In this document: one piece after another, positions 1-10,858 of the stretch
Layout: each line of letters starts with the position of its first letter
How positions within the stretch are numbered: the first letter of the stretch is position 1
Assembly: GCA_019648995.1 (NCBI GenBank)
Contig: BLXT01004140.1
Coordinates: forward strand, 570,086 to 618,326
Reading direction: 5' to 3'
DNA: 48,241 nucleotides
From: Plakobranchus ocellatus
Taxonomy: Eukaryota > Mollusca > Gastropoda > Plakobranchidae
The notes under the pieces: model-generated
What the model was told of the DNA's origin: nothing
Databases searched by the model: none
Seen by the model: only the letters and a program-made list of their open reading frames with translations
Program-made: the position numbers and the translations under genes

Positions 1-45
1 CCCTTTTTTTTTCTACTTCCTTCCCTCCATCTATTGTTCCACCAG

Positions 46-157
46 TGACAACTCCGACTCTTACCAGGAGCCGGTGGAGACAGGAAACGGTGGAGAGTTT
101 AAGTGTGACGAGTGTCCCAAGTCGTTCCAATGGAAAGCCAACCTACAACGGCATCAG
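46..157 (+). CDS. MECOM: MECOM exon with zinc finger 3
   Basis: An internal exon after a pyrimidine-rich acceptor (ccaccag) and before a gtactg donor. It starts with one base of a split codon and ends in phase 0. The reading is a short acidic stretch ([11 protein letters not shown]) followed by [20 protein letters not shown], finger 3 of the family's first array. The last zinc-binding His of that finger is in the next exon (LTH). An alternative acceptor a few codons downstream (ccag/gagccg) would shorten the N-terminal side only. Confidence 0.85.
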
Positions 158-3100
158 GTACTGCGTTATCCTAAGGATTTTGATTCTAATATTTTATGCA
201 GTACGTAGGTTTTACCGTCAATAATATCTGTAAACTGATAGATCTCATAAAGGACCAAGGAATTGTCAAGCCGCACAAGTTTTCTAGTAAAATGATTTCT
301 ATAAAAAGAGAGAGAGATTTGTCTCCATCATTGTGGACATGATTGAAGAGTCCTAGAGATTGAGACAAACAGAGGAATGTTTGGAAACTGCACTCACATA
401 CATATGTTCTGACTTACAAAGTCAAGGAATAAGCTGAAGAAGAGCGATACACGAATAAGGTAAAGTAGGGCGAGTCCCATGATTGGCCCAAACGTCGGGA
501 AATCAGGGGCAGAGTCCTGATTGTGTATGGCATACAGCTTCGCCCGGTCTTATGATACCCAGTTACTCATTTGGTGCTGAGTGGACACGGTGGAGCAATG
601 AAAAATTGTTTTGGCCTGGGATTTAAACCTGTGACATCTCACGTGGCAGCAAACTGCCCTACCAACCATTTCTGCGATATACGAGTAGATAATTTAAATC
701 AGTGCTTCACTACAATACCATCGCCGTGTCAAGCTCCCATGCATTAGAGAAAGTGAAGAATAAAGAGAAAAAAGAAGAAAAAAACTGCCTAGTCTTTTCG
801 TTGTGTAAAATACCAATGGCTTAAGAAGGCATCTAACAAATAGTTCCCAGCTTGATGTCTCACTGAGTTGACATTATTATTATCTCCCCTTAGCCAACAC
901 ATTATGTTACCTTTCTTAGTTAACAAGATGATATTATTACCACGTAATATTATCTCTTTTAGCTAACACAAATCAATCTCCAAAACAAGTTAATGATAAT
1001 TAATCACTTAACTTACACATGATTTATTCACCTATGCTTGTTATTTTTTCTTTCCGTAACTGATAAATGATATTAACTCCCCCAGCTAACACATGACGCT
1101 GACCGGAAGTTCCCGTGTGAGAACTGTGACAAGGTCTTCACTGACCCCAGCAACCTACAGCGTCACATCCGCTCGCAGCATGTGGGTGCGCGCAGCCACG
1201 CGTGCTCGGAGTGCGGCAAAACGTTCGCTACATCCAGTGGTCTGAAACAGCACCAACACATCCATAGCAGTGTGAAGCCGTTCCAGTGTGAGGTAAGTCT
1301 TGTAGCGATTGAAAGCATGTGTAGCGAAAGCGTGTATGCTCTGCAGTGCTCAGATAGAAGCTTTGGGGAGAAAAAGGCCTAAAAAAATTCCAAAGTGTGT
1401 GAGATGAGATTTGAACGCTCGTCCGCTGTTGTGGCGGTCCTCATCATCCTGATAAAAAGACTGCAGTTTGTGAATCATTGAGTCACAACATTCCTTAATA
1501 ACTGATTTTTAAGGTTCTCTCATTCTGAGGCTTCTTTTACCACTGAAGAGCACGCACACTTTTGTCCAACATACTTTAAAGATTTATATGAGAGGTTTGC
1601 CTTTCTTGGAAAATTTTAGAATGTATAACTTCCTCTATAGGGATTGGATGTTTGTTTGTCTACTGAACAGACGAAAATTACAGGCATGATATTGTTGCTG
1701 TTGAGTTAAAATGATAGTCAACATTTTAGGGTTGTTTTGTTTTGCTTAAATAAGTTAAAATTCTGTGATTTATATTCTTATCCTTTCTTTTCCTTAAAGT
1801 CTCATATGTGTTGTTTTCCCACCAATTTTGCAGGTCTGTCTCAAAGCTTACACCCAGTTCTCGAATTTGTGCCGGCACAAACGCATGCATGCAGATTGCC
1901 GACAACAGATTAAGTGCAAGGACTGCGGCCAGGCCTTCTCCACTGTGACGTCACTAAGCAAGCACAAGCGTTTTTGTGAGGGTGTCATGCGCACTGGCCT
2001 GCGTGCCATGTACCCTTCCCCCCATGGAGATTCCAAACTCTCCCCTCTCTCTCTTTCCCCGAACAACGGACACCACCCAACTCATCCCCACCAGCTTCCT
2101 CCTGGCCCAGGTGGCGCACCTCAACTACCAACCTCTTTGTTCCCAGGACTGTACGGCCGACCTGCACAGTTCCCGTTCTCACCTTATCCTCCACCTGCAT
2201 CTTTTGCCCAGTTTCCTGGCCTGCAACATCTCGCCGCATCCCTACCGCCGTCTCTGTTAGGTCCTCAAGGGCCTGTGTCGCCCTCGACCGCACTCAAGTT
2301 GGCCGCCACCCTACAGCACCAGTTTGCGATGGCTCGTACACCACCAACGGCATTGGACAAAAAGCTGGGATTTGGCCCCGTCTCGCCCTCTCCTTCATCC
2401 CCGGTATCCACACCATCCAGGCACTCTCCAGAAGAAGATAGTGTCAACGGAAAAGGAAAAGGCATCGGTAACCATAGCTCCTACGATGGTCGGAGCCAGT
2501 TAGAAGATTCTGAACACCCCGATGTGAAGCGCCGTATTCTAAAGGAAGACACTGAACACGTTTCTCTGACAGAGCAGAAACTTTCACACAGCGAACGACA
2601 ATCTGACAGAAATGATGAGATCTCAGAGGCTCAACAAGAATTGGGATTTGTTGACCAAGCTAGAAAGCGATCGAGATCTCCCAGCCCTGAACAAACGAAG
2701 CCTGCAAGTCCAGAGGACAGGGGCCACGAAGATTTAGCTCCACCACTCGAGAAGAAGCACAAAGTTGCTCCTAGCATAGCACCACCTGGATTCACACAAT
2801 TTCGGCCTCAGTCCCCGGTGGTCTCCTCTAGAGTGGGTCATATCTTGACCACACCGAAACCTATCAAGCAAGAAAAGCCTTTTGATCTGTCCACAAATAA
2901 GCAAATTGGCAGTAATGGCCATGATGATCCAGATAAAGCAAAAGAAACTAATAAATGTCAGATTAAGGAAGAGGAAGCTCTTATTGAAAAGTCTGCGTTT
3001 AATCAAATAAATGCTAGTAGCAAAGATACTGAAGCCCCCTTAGATTTGAGCAACAAAAGGTTGAAGACTTTAGAGGAAGATGATACAAAGGAACGAACAT

Positions 3101-4650
3101 CACCCGCTTCAAGAGACCATAATGAAAAAGTATCCGCAGAAAAAGAATCGGATTCTCCAACTTCATCTTCGGTAACTATGGCCTCAGCAGCAATTCTCCC
3201 AGCTTCTTCAGCACTGCAGCAGCAAGAGCAGCAACACTCTCATGCATTGGCCACGGCCTCTGGCTCGTCTACTATGCAGCCTTTTTCTTCGGCTCTCTCC
3301 CTGGCTTCATCCATGCCGCCGCTGTCTATTCCGCCGATGGGTGGTCTGAGCTCAGATCTGAAGACATCCAATCCGTACAGTCAATATCCATTTAGCCCGA
3401 TAATGATGGAGCAGTTTTTAAGAATGAAAGAAGACCTAAAGCTGCACCAAGAGGCCGCAGCAAAATTTTCCAGCCCATTTTCCAGATTTCCTATGCCTGG
3501 ACCGACGACATTTCCGGGTCTGCATCCTCACCCTTCTCACCCCCAGTTTCCAATAATGGCTGGCCGTAGTCACGCTGAAAAGTCCATGATGAAGCAGTTG
3601 GAGAAATCCTCACCTGATTTCCATCCAGGACATCATCGCCTTCCTCATCACCTCCTCCACCCAAATCACCACCACCACACCCATTTTAGCTCCCCGGGTG
3701 CTGGTGGGCCAGCTGTTGGCAAGAACAAGGAACGGTATGCCTGTAAGTTCTGCGGGAAAGTGTTCCCACGTTCAGCAAACCTGACTCGGCACCTGAGGAC
3801 TCATACAGGTGAGCAACCATACAAGTGCAAGTATTGCGAGCGCTCCTTCAGTATCTCATCCAACCTGCAGAGGCACGTCCGCAACATCCATAATAAGGAG
3901 AAGCCGTTTAAATGCCCCCTGTGTGAGCGCTGCTTTGGGCAGCAGACCAACTTGGATCGGCATTTGAAGAAGCATGAGACGGAGGGTCCACATCTGGCAG
4001 ATTCTCCACCTTCAGCGCCAACCTCACCCTCGCTACAACTCGGTCTGCCTGGTGGCAGAGAGGATGCGGACATGATAGAGGAGGAGGGCTACTTTTCTGA
4101 AGTCAGGACATTCGGTTCTGACAGCCACGCGAGACAAACTAGAGAGAAGGGAGAGGAAGCTGACGACGAGGATGATGAAGAACTCGATGGTGATGAGAGT
4201 GATGACCTCCACTGGAGAAAGAGGCGCCTCTCGGCCGTTGAGGATGAGGAGAATGAAGATGATGAACTTGAGGGACCCGAGAGGAAGAAATCTGTTGATG
4301 ATGAGGGCGATATAAACGTTGATATTTTAGGAAACAAGCCTGACGAAGAAGAAGATGAACTTGCAGCTGAAGAAGACGACATTGAGGATGATGATGAGTT
4401 GGTTGAGGATGTTGATATTTCTGATGGTGATGTTGTTGACGAAGAAGCCACGAATCTGGCTATGACAACGGCAAAAACAAGCCGCGTAAACCTCCACGAA
4501 GAGGCGAGTGTAAAACAAGCGCACAACAGCAGTGCAATTCAAAACGATCTTCAATCAGGAGGCAATTCTGATCAGGCAGTAGAAGACGACCTCTCTGACA
4601 CCAAAATGAACGATTCGTCGTTATCAGATGATACCGTTTCTAATTCGTAG
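46..4650 (+). CDS. MECOM: MECOM/PRDM16 (EVI1, hamlet) orthologue, 3' part, three exons
   Basis: Zinc-finger transcription factor of the PRDM3/PRDM16 family, a nuclear DNA-binding regulator of cell fate that recruits CtBP co-repressors. Coding exons seen are 46-157, 1086-1292 and 1834-4650, all with AG/GT borders and consistent phase. They encode about 37, 69 and 938 residues. The order of parts matches vertebrate MECOM: end of the first C2H2 array (fingers 3-7), a long Pro/Ser-rich disordered region with CtBP motifs PFDLS and PLDLS, a three-finger second array, and an acidic tail. Near-identical family blocks include [29 protein letters not shown] and [17 protein letters not shown]. The N-terminal PR/SET domain and fingers 1-2 lie upstream of the window, so the gene is cut by the window edge rather than broken. 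Invertebrates usually have one gene for the vertebrate MECOM/PRDM16 pair, so the symbol stands for the joint orthologue. Confidence 0.93.
158..1085 (+). other. MECOM intron holding a SINE relic
   Basis: A 928-bp intron. Its central part (about 415-690) is a SINE copy on the - strand, described separately. The rest is AT-rich, with short imperfect direct repeats around 860-1085 (several copies of a 'ctaacacat/tatctcc' type motif). No coding signal is seen. Confidence 0.7.
415..690 (-). mobile_element. tRNA-derived SINE copy in a MECOM intron
   Basis: Read on the - strand, the segment begins with a tRNA-like head. The A box TGGTTGGTAGGGCAG is at 668-654 and a B-box-like GGTTTAAATCC at 629-619, spaced as in RNA polymerase III promoters. 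Downstream is a body containing TTGCTCCACCGTGTCCACT and a stretch resembling 'aaatgagtaactgggtat', a layout seen in widespread invertebrate SINE families. The B box has drifted, so the copy is probably old and inactive. The family name and exact ends cannot be set from one copy. Confidence 0.6.
1086..1292 (+). CDS. MECOM: MECOM exon with zinc fingers 4 and 5
   Basis: A 207-nt exon (69 codons, phase 0 at both ends) between cccag and gag/gtaagt. It completes finger 3, then encodes finger 4 ([19 protein letters not shown]), finger 5 ([19 protein letters not shown]) and the first Cys of finger 6 (FQCE). The intron therefore falls inside the Cys-x2-Cys knuckle of finger 6. Reading past the donor hits a stop within 30 codons. 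Confidence 0.92.
1293..1833 (+). other. MECOM intron, no recognised feature
   Basis: A 541-bp intron between fingers 5 and 6. A GTTCAAATC-like B box occurs on the - strand near 1410, but no matching A box is clear, so no SINE is called. The rest is AT-rich unique-looking sequence. Confidence 0.6.
1834..4650 (+). CDS. MECOM: MECOM large terminal coding exon: fingers 6-7, CtBP motifs, second finger array, acidic tail
   Basis: A 2817-nt exon (938 codons and TAG) after the acceptor ttttgcag. It encodes the rest of finger 6 and finger 7 (about 1834-1980), then about 580 residues of Pro/Ser/His-rich disordered sequence. CtBP-binding motifs are PFDLS at 2878-2892 and PLDLS at 3037-3051, in the same order as in vertebrate EVI1. 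The second array of three C2H2 fingers (about 3736-3978) starts [19 protein letters not shown] and includes [19 protein letters not shown], almost the vertebrate sequence. The tail (about 4057-4450) is runs of Asp/Glu. In vertebrates this region is split over several exons. Here it is one uninterrupted exon. Confidence 0.93.
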   Translation, partial: VCLKAYTQFSNLCRHKRMHADCRQQIKCKDCGQAFSTVTSLSKHKRFCEGVMRTGLRAMYPSPHGDSKLSPLSLSPNNGHHPTHPHQLPPGPGGAPQLPTSLFPGLYGRPAQFPFSPYPPPASFAQFPGLQHLAASLPPSLLGPQGPVSPSTALKLAATLQHQFAMARTPPTALDKKLGFGPVSPSPSSPVSTPSRHSPEEDSVNGKGKGIGNHSSYDGRSQLEDSEHPDVKRRILKEDTEHVSLTEQKLSHSERQSDRNDEISEAQQELGFVDQARKRSRSPSPEQTKPASPEDRGHEDLAPPLEKKHKVAPSIAPPGFTQFRPQSPVVSSRVGHILTTPKPIKQEKPFDLSTNKQIGSNGHDDPDKAKETNKCQIKEEEALIEKSAFNQINASSKDTEAPLDLSNKRLKTLEEDDTKERTSPASRDHNEKVSAEKESDSPTSSSVTMASAAILPASSALQQQEQQHSHALATASGSSTMQPFSSALSLASSMPPLSIPPMGGLSSDLKTSNPYSQYPFSPIMMEQFLRMKEDLKLHQEAAAKFSSPFSRFPMPGPTTFPGLHPHPSHPQFPIMAGRSHAEKSMMKQLEKSSPDFHPGHHRLPHHLLHPNHHHHTHFSSPGAGGPAVGKNKERYACKFCGKVFPRSANLTRHLRTHTGEQPYKCKYCERSFSISSNLQRHVRNIHNKEKPFKCPLCERCFGQQTNLDRHLKKHETEGPHLADSPPSAPTSPSLQLGLPGGREDADMIEEEGYFSEVRTFGSDSHARQTREKGEEADDEDDEELDGDESDDLHWRKRRLSAVEDEENEDDELEGPERKKSVDDEGDINVDILGNKPDEEEDELAAEEDDIEDDDELVEDVDISDGDVVDEEATNLAMTTAKTSRVNLHEEASVKQAHNSSAIQNDLQSGGNSDQAVEDDLSDTKMNDSSLSDDTVSNS

Positions 4651-4744
4651 TTCACGGAAAACACACTCTACCATCAGAAGACAGAATCCACTTTAAACGG
4701 TTCATGAGTTATAATTATAATTTTGTTTACCTAAATACAGCTTA

Positions 4745-4750
4745 AATAAA
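4745..4750 (+). terminator. First AATAAA poly(A) signal candidate after MECOM
   Basis: AATAAA lies about 95 bases after the MECOM stop codon. The downstream sequence is only weakly U/GU-rich, so it may be a minor or unused site. Confidence 0.35.
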
Positions 4751-5330
4751 ACGTATGTTGCTATACAAAAGTGCATCACTAGAGATGGCATGTTTATAGC
4801 AGCAGAGCATACACAGACATAATTTTATACTCGTTTACACGGGACATTCTATATAAAATGAGATCTAGGTCCGTTTTTCTTTTTAAACAAAGCAAACATT
4901 GAATATACGTGATTGTTGTTTTTGTTGTGTGCTATTATAATTGTACGAAGTGTTCTAAATTATTTGCTCTCTAGACTTTAATTATACATATGTATGTGCA
5001 TTTTTTTCTTCTTCTAATTATTGTCGCTTTCTTGGCATTTTCTTTCTTTCCTCATTGATAGCAATATATAACAAATACAAATTTTGTTCGAATGAAGAAG
5101 TAAATAAGAATTATTTTTTAGAAATGGATATTCAGAAAGATCGTAAAAATCCACTTTTTATAGCCATTTTTATACTTTTGTGCTTAGAATTGTTTCTTGC
5201 CGCTGCTATTTTAAAATCATTAACATTAAGTGTGCCACCCATCAGTGACAGAGACTATTTATTACATTTACACCGATCATTGCTCATGTATAATTTCTCT
5301 CAAACTATAAGTTTGATAAATATTATAATT

Positions 5331-5860
5331 TTGTTCAGTGTGCATGTACAGACTACTATGTCCATAATGTTTAGGATCTTTTTTCCAATAACTACTTCAG
5401 AACTTAAATTATTACTTTGTTCAGTGTGCATGCACAGACTACTATGTCCCCCAGTTTTCAGGACGTTCTGTCCTGTAGCAACTTATACTATGCCTTTGTT
5501 CAGCATGCATGCATAGACTACTATGTCTCCAATTTTCAGGACGCTCTGTCCTGTAGCAACTTATACTATGCCTTTGTTCAGCATGCATGCATAGACTACT
5601 ATGTCCCCAGTTTTCAGGACGCTCTTTGCCGTAACATCTTGTACTATGACTTTGTTCAATATGCATGCATGGACTATGTCCCCATTTTCAGGACGCTCTG
5701 TCGCATAACTTGATGTGCGTGCATAAACTATCATGCCCGGTAGTTTTCAGAATAATCTCTGTCCCAAAATTACTTGTATTATGACTTTGTTCAATTTGTA
5801 TGCGGAAGCTAATGTATCCAAAATTTTCAGGACCTTTTGTCCCATACCTAGTCCAAACTT
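5331..5860 (+). repeat. Degenerate ~78-bp tandem repeat downstream of MECOM
   Basis: About six to seven units, each carrying 'ttgttcagcatgcatg' followed by 'gactactatgtcc' and 'ttttcaggacgctctg'. Unit starts are seen at 5331, 5417, 5496, 5574, 5652 and 5787, giving spacings of 86, 79, 78, 78 and 135. The last spacing includes a shortened unit near 5710. The middle units are almost identical and the outer ones diverged, as expected for a minisatellite that grew from its centre. Because 78 is divisible by three, one frame stays open through the units (5417-5713), but with no coding support. It lies in the presumed MECOM 3' UTR or just beyond. Confidence 0.85.
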
Positions 5861-6569
5861 GCTACTTACATCAGAAAGCCATCAGTATCATTCAAGTAAT
5901 TTATTATTGTCTCATTACTCTGCCTCGTTTGTCAATGTACTGCTTTGTTATTAATCACAGATTTGAGCAAACAACTAAATGTATATCATATATGTATTCT
6001 ATCATTTCAAATGTCTCAAAGTCATGAAACTATTAGAAAGACAGTCCTTAGGAAGATATTAAAGTGCACTAATATTTTATTGATATTTTTACTGCCATAA
6101 GGCTTCAAAGACAATACAATTATTTTTTTTCTTTCCCATTGTAAACCTGTAATCATATTTGTAGATATAAGCTGCTCCTATTGGTCCTATTGGTCCAATC
6201 CATATAAGGTATTCTTTAGCATACCCTAGTTCTCCACTTCTGAAGAGAGTCTTTTTTTCTTAACACGAGAATATGTCTTTTTAATTGTATAAATTATAAC
6301 TATTAATCTTTTTTTCACTCTGCTTATTGAAAAAGCTACTTGGTACGATTGTAAAAAGACATTTTTAGAATTGTAAAGATTGTGTAAGATTGTAAGTGAT
6401 AATTATTTTTACGATTGTACAAAGCTAATTTTTATCAGTGTGAAAAATATATTCTATGTGATTGTAAAAAAAAAAAAATTTCTCTCTCTTTTTTTTTCCA
6501 ATGATGTTGACGATTGTATATTTCCACAAAAGTTGGATAAAAAGGGAACAAATATGATTTTTGAGGACC

Positions 6570-6575
6570 AATAAA
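6570..6575 (+). terminator. AATAAA with U-rich downstream element, possible distal MECOM poly(A) site
   Basis: AATAAA is followed within 30 bases by gttta and long T-runs, a typical downstream element. If used, the MECOM 3' UTR would be about 1.9 kb and include the 78-bp tandem repeat. Another AATAAA lies near 6846. Confidence 0.4.
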
Positions 6576-6960
6576 GTTTACTTTTTTCCTTCATTTTTTT
6601 CTTGTATCGAAATTTTTTGTGTTAGGGACAGTTTTTTTTATGTCATTGTATGAAATGCTAAAGTTATTATGCATTATTTCTATATGTTGATAGGAACGGG
6701 AACAAAATACGACCATTGTTTATACTATAGCTAACTATTAATATAGTGCATCGTCGTTTTCTAGTTTTCCATGGTTCAACTCCATGTTTTAACTATAAGA
6801 GGAAGGAAAAACAAACTGTAACAATTATATTATTAGGAATGAAAGAATAAACGTATGCCTGTAGGTGATGGATATTATGCTTTCCCAATTTGTTTGCCAC
6901 TCGAAAAGAAATGTACCAACTGTGCGCGTTTATGCTCATTTACACAATCACCTCACTCAC

Positions 6961-7009
6961 TCCCCTCCCCCCCCCTCTCTCTCTCTCTCTCTCTCCCTCT
7001 CTCTCTCTT
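6961..7009. repeat. (CT)n microsatellite with C run
   Basis: A C-rich start, then about 20 CT units interrupted once by CCCT. Confidence 0.95.
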
Positions 7010-7210
7010 GCTATATCTATCTATCATGTTCTGCTGTAATATTTACTTCACTTGTATAATGCATTTTAGATTTGTGTCGGTGTGTGAATTTGTGTGTTAT
7101 ATACTCTATCAAATGTGATTCTTACCTTCCACCGTCCAAGGTGAACTCCAGACGAAGCTGCTGACTTGAATTTTCCTGTGCGTTTTATTTTCTTTTATTA
7201 TTTGTTGTTG

Positions 7211-7213
7211 TTA

Positions 7214-7295
<82 letters not shown>

Positions 7296-7296
7296 T
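7211..7296. repeat. (ATT)n microsatellite
   Basis: About 27 uninterrupted ATT units. The long poly-Ile reading frame on the other strand is an artefact of the repeat. Confidence 0.97.
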
Positions 7297-7904
7297 CCTG
7301 TACAGTTTCTTCCTCTGCAATTAAAATATTGTATATTGTAATATTTAGGCCTAACATAATTCTAATTTTTTTAACTATGAAATCCATTCGGAAAAAAAAA
7401 AAATCTTTGCGCATTTTTTGGTGTGTGTGTGTGTGTGTTCGATTTTTTTTCCTTTCCAAATAAGAAGGATGTTTTAAAATCCTAATGTATTTAATATCAA
7501 TTTAAAAATACAATTTTTTTTTCACACAGTGGGCGACTTAGAAATGAAATTGCACTGCGAGAATGGTTGAAATTCTTGGAGAAATGCACTTTACTTGATA
7601 TGGTCTACATAATCATAATTTAATCAGGTTTAGAATGGATCTTAGTGTTCCGTGCTAGTACTTAAAATGAATGCAGTATGCAAATAATGTCTCGCTGTGT
7701 GTGCAAGTTTCTTAAGTAGGTGGTGATTCGATATTTATCTATGTGATTTAGAACAACGTATATTATCTTTATTGTAATTATGAGGGTACAATTGAACGTC
7801 TGCTTTGGGCGTAAAATTGAGTGGCCAGATTTCTTAAAATTTTTAGATACGAGGAGAAATATGAAATCGTGAGATTTTTAATAGGATACAGAGGATATAT
7901 AGAG

Positions 7905-7938
7905 TATGTATATATATATATATATATATATATCTATA
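7905..7938. repeat. (TA)n microsatellite
   Basis: Alternating TA for roughly 30 bases. Confidence 0.95.
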
Positions 7939-9766
7939 TCTTTACTGCACCTTTGTTTTATTTTCTTTCTTTAATGTTTAACAATACCACTTAAACAAGA
8001 CATTCTAACTTTCTTTAAATTATGACTCTAATTCTTAAAAGCACTAAAATCGATACCATCTGTGTAAGTGACGTACGCATATTGTTTTTACCTGACTCAC
8101 ATTGGAATATTATTGTATTTTTATCGAGGTTTTGCGATTATAAATTAAACGAAGAAAAGTTATACCCATATAATCAATATTATCCACCGATATTCATCAA
8201 TCTGCCATTGTTACAACGACATTGAAGTTGTTTCTAGTCATGATAAATAGTATACCCACAAACACACTCAAATTGATTAGTATTCTTAACGGCCCTGATG
8301 GCTTTTCTTTGCCATTTCTTCCTTATATTTACTCTTTTTTTTTTTTTTTTTTAATGATTTTTGGTGTAAAATGAAGTCTCTGTGACAGTTTCAAAGGTTT
8401 ATTATTGGCTATAGTGAAATTTTGATAAAAAAAAAACAACAAAAAACACACACAAACACACAAAAAAGAAAGGAACAGAAATCAATTAAAAGATCTTATA
8501 AACTCTGAGCAAAATTAAGCTGTATAATCGTGTGTGCTCATTTAACTTTTCGGAAATTGACCATAATGGTTAGTTTATTGATTTATAAGTTTATAAATAT
8601 AAATTTATAAGTTTATATATAAATTTATAAGTTTACTTTGACCCCCCCCCCCCAATTAATAATAATGCCATGCAAAATAGTTTTTAAAAAAAATAGTCAA
8701 TAGCTTTCTTGGCCTCAGTCGTGGAAAAAGGCTAAGCCTAATTCGTGCGTTAAACTTTGACCTATGATTGTGATCTATTTTGATAGGCCTACGCTATACT
8801 GAGGACGCGGCCGATTGCATCAGCTAGACGGACCGTACTCAGTTTTTAGACATCAGGAATCGAAACGATCTCTTGCAGACAAAGTAAAACCACTTGATCT
8901 GTGATGAAAAGTCGTTTTTTAAACGTTTTTCTTCCATGCGAATCGAAACGTGAGCCTCATAAGATTCATGTCCCGCGGCTTTTAATTTTTAAATTAAAGA
9001 TTGATTCGGAAAGGTAAATTGAAATTCTTGTTTTTAAGTCATAGCACAGCATTATTAAATTTTTAATTATGTTAGTGCAAAGGTAGGCATAATAGTTATA
9101 AATGTATAAATGCAGTAGTTTTCAACTATTTCACTTTTTGACTTTGTCAATCGTTCAAAGAAATTTACGTTTATTATACCCTGTTAAAACTTTTAGTTTC
9201 TTTGTCTCTTTTTAACTTATTTATCATTTTTCATTACAATAGTGTATGTTTTCTTACAGTAAATATGAGTGAGCATTTTTCAGAATTATGTCTTTACTGT
9301 CCGAACCAAAAGGAGTGTAATGTGCGTGAGCCTTGTTTGCGAAAGTGTATGGTTCTATTTACTTTGTTTTATTAATGTACAAACTCTAAGCATTGGAACT
9401 TGTTACTATTTTAGTTCATTTTGAATCAGATGCGTGATTTATTGAGAAAAAAATAATAAAATTCCTTTCAATTAATGAATGATATGGATCTCCTATCTCC
9501 TTTATTATTTCGTTCAGAATACATGTACAGGCCATAATTTGTCATAGAGGAGTGCGAAAAAGAACGAAAAATACGAAAATGAAGACGATGACTGCAAAAC
9601 ATGGCATAAAAAATGTTTATAATTGGAATTATCAGATCATTTGGGTCACGATTGTGATCATGCTGATAATATCGATGACCACAAGGATTATGAAGATGAT
9701 GATGTTATTGATTATTATGAAGATAATTCTGACTATGTTGTTGGTGATGATGGGGTCGATGATTGT
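7939..9766. other. Intergenic sequence, no gene recognised
   Basis: Mostly AT-rich unique-looking DNA. Small features are a T-run near 8337, a self-complementary AT repeat at 8578-8638 (three copies of 'aatttataagttta'), and a C-run at 8642-8653. The stretch 8690-8990 has higher GC than its surroundings and many 'cgaaacg'-like words, but no reading frame or family I can name. Confidence 0.55.
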
Positions 9767-9772
9767 GATAAC

Positions 9773-9820
<48 letters not shown>

Positions 9821-9879
9821 AGTGGTGATTATGATGATGATCATGATCATGATGATCATGATGATGGTGGTGGTGGTGG

Positions 9880-9946
<67 letters not shown>

Positions 9947-9994
9947 GGTGGTAGTGGTGGTAATTATGATGATGATGATCATCATCATCATCAT
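9767..9994. repeat. (GAT)n / (GGT)n compound microsatellite
   Basis: About 228 bases of GAT units alternating with GGT blocks and 'gatcat' variants. Apparent ORFs of poly-Met, poly-Asp or poly-Ile on both strands are frame shadows of this repeat, not genes. Confidence 0.95.
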
Positions 9995-10145
9995 GAGACT
10001 AGGAGGAGGAAGAAGAGGAGGAAAAGGGGGAGGGGAGGACGATTGTCCAAAAGAAGTTTAGGCCTATGTTCCACATAATTTAATGGATTATCCTGCTATG
10101 CCCCAAGAGTAGATTTTGTAAAAAAGCTTACATGAATATAAGTTA

Positions 10146-10243
10146 ACTATGATAAATACTCTTCTCTCTATCCCACACGCTCTCTCTCTCTCTCTCTCTC
10201 TACTATGATAAATACTCTTCTCTCTATCCCACACACACACACA

Positions 10244-10287
<44 letters not shown>
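10146..10287. repeat. Duplicated 34-bp unit within CT/CA microsatellites
   Basis: The segment 'actatgataaatactcttc' and its continuation to 'tcccacac' occurs at 10146 and again at 10202 (period 56). The first copy runs into (CT)n, the second into (CA)n then (CT)n. This looks like unequal exchange or slippage anchored in the microsatellite. Confidence 0.9.
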
Positions 10288-10289
<2 letters not shown>

Positions 10290-10379
10290 CTCTCTCTTTC
10301 ATTTCACAAAATGTCGACAAGACGATGTCCTGGCCTATCGATAGCGCAAATGAAATAATTGATTTTACATAGAGGAGAT

Positions 10380-10401
10380 CGATATTCTAAAAAGAATATC
10401 G
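10380..10401. repeat. Perfect 9-bp inverted repeat with 4-base loop
   Basis: Arms cgatattct (10380-10388) and agaatatcg (10393-10401) flank aaaa. It lies 48 bases before a second, longer hairpin. Confidence 0.85.
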
Positions 10402-10448
10402 CATAAGAATATAAATATATGTATTTGTACACGACACAGTTGAAGAAT

Positions 10449-10483
10449 GAACATCTCAAATTTTAGCAACATTTGAGATGTTC
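10449..10483. repeat. Perfect 13-bp inverted repeat with 9-base loop
   Basis: Arms gaacatctcaaat (10449-10461) and atttgagatgttc (10471-10483) are exact reverse complements around a 9-base loop. The stem is too short for a typical animal pre-miRNA. It could be the core of a small palindromic repeat element. Confidence 0.9.
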
Positions 10484-10806
10484 CTATTTTTTTATATTTT
10501 GTATTAAGAAAAAAATACTCGGCCATTTCGAAGTGCTAATGGTTATTGTATTACATGAGTGATTTTTCTCTGGAACTTTTTGTACGAAGAAAAAAACATC
10601 ACAAAAACTTGGGACATATCTCGAAACAATGCAGTTTGTGATGTGGGCTTTTTTCCATTGTGCACAAATGTAGGCACACACTCCAACTCAAAAAACAAAT
10701 TGGCCATCTCACAATTTTCCGAAACCCTATCCAGAGAAGATTAGAGGACTAAAGTACAGGAGTGATTTTTAATAACGAAAAAAAAGTTATCGGCAGCAAA
10801 GGTTTA

Positions 10807-10807
<1 letters not shown>

Positions 10808-10857
<50 letters not shown>
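10808..10857. repeat. (CT)n microsatellite
   Basis: About 22 CT units, followed by a pyrimidine-rich region to about 11020 and a short GT/TA tract at 11015-11042. Confidence 0.95.

Positions 10858-10858
<1 letters not shown>

Larger units (their letters stand above)
4751..6960 (+). other. Presumed MECOM 3' UTR and flank
   Basis: AT-rich sequence after the MECOM stop with no conserved coding region. It contains the 78-bp tandem repeat and several poly(T)/poly(A) runs. Short ORFs here read as low-complexity or repeat-derived peptides. Confidence 0.55.

Noticed and set aside
1381-1470. Possible SINE with a GTTCAAATC B box on the - strand
   Set aside because: No convincing A box at the right spacing and no second copy noticed.
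4089-4526. 145-codon - strand frame, poly-Ser rich
   Set aside because: Antisense shadow of the Asp/Glu-coding tail of MECOM.
5331-5860. CRISPR-like array
   Set aside because: The repeats are contiguous with no unique spacers and the DNA is animal. It is a minisatellite.
7211-7459. - strand frame with poly-Ile
   Set aside because: Translation of the (ATT)n microsatellite.
9552-10078. Frames rich in Met, Asp or Ile on both strands
   Set aside because: Translations of the (GAT)n/(GGT)n repeat with no conserved flanks.
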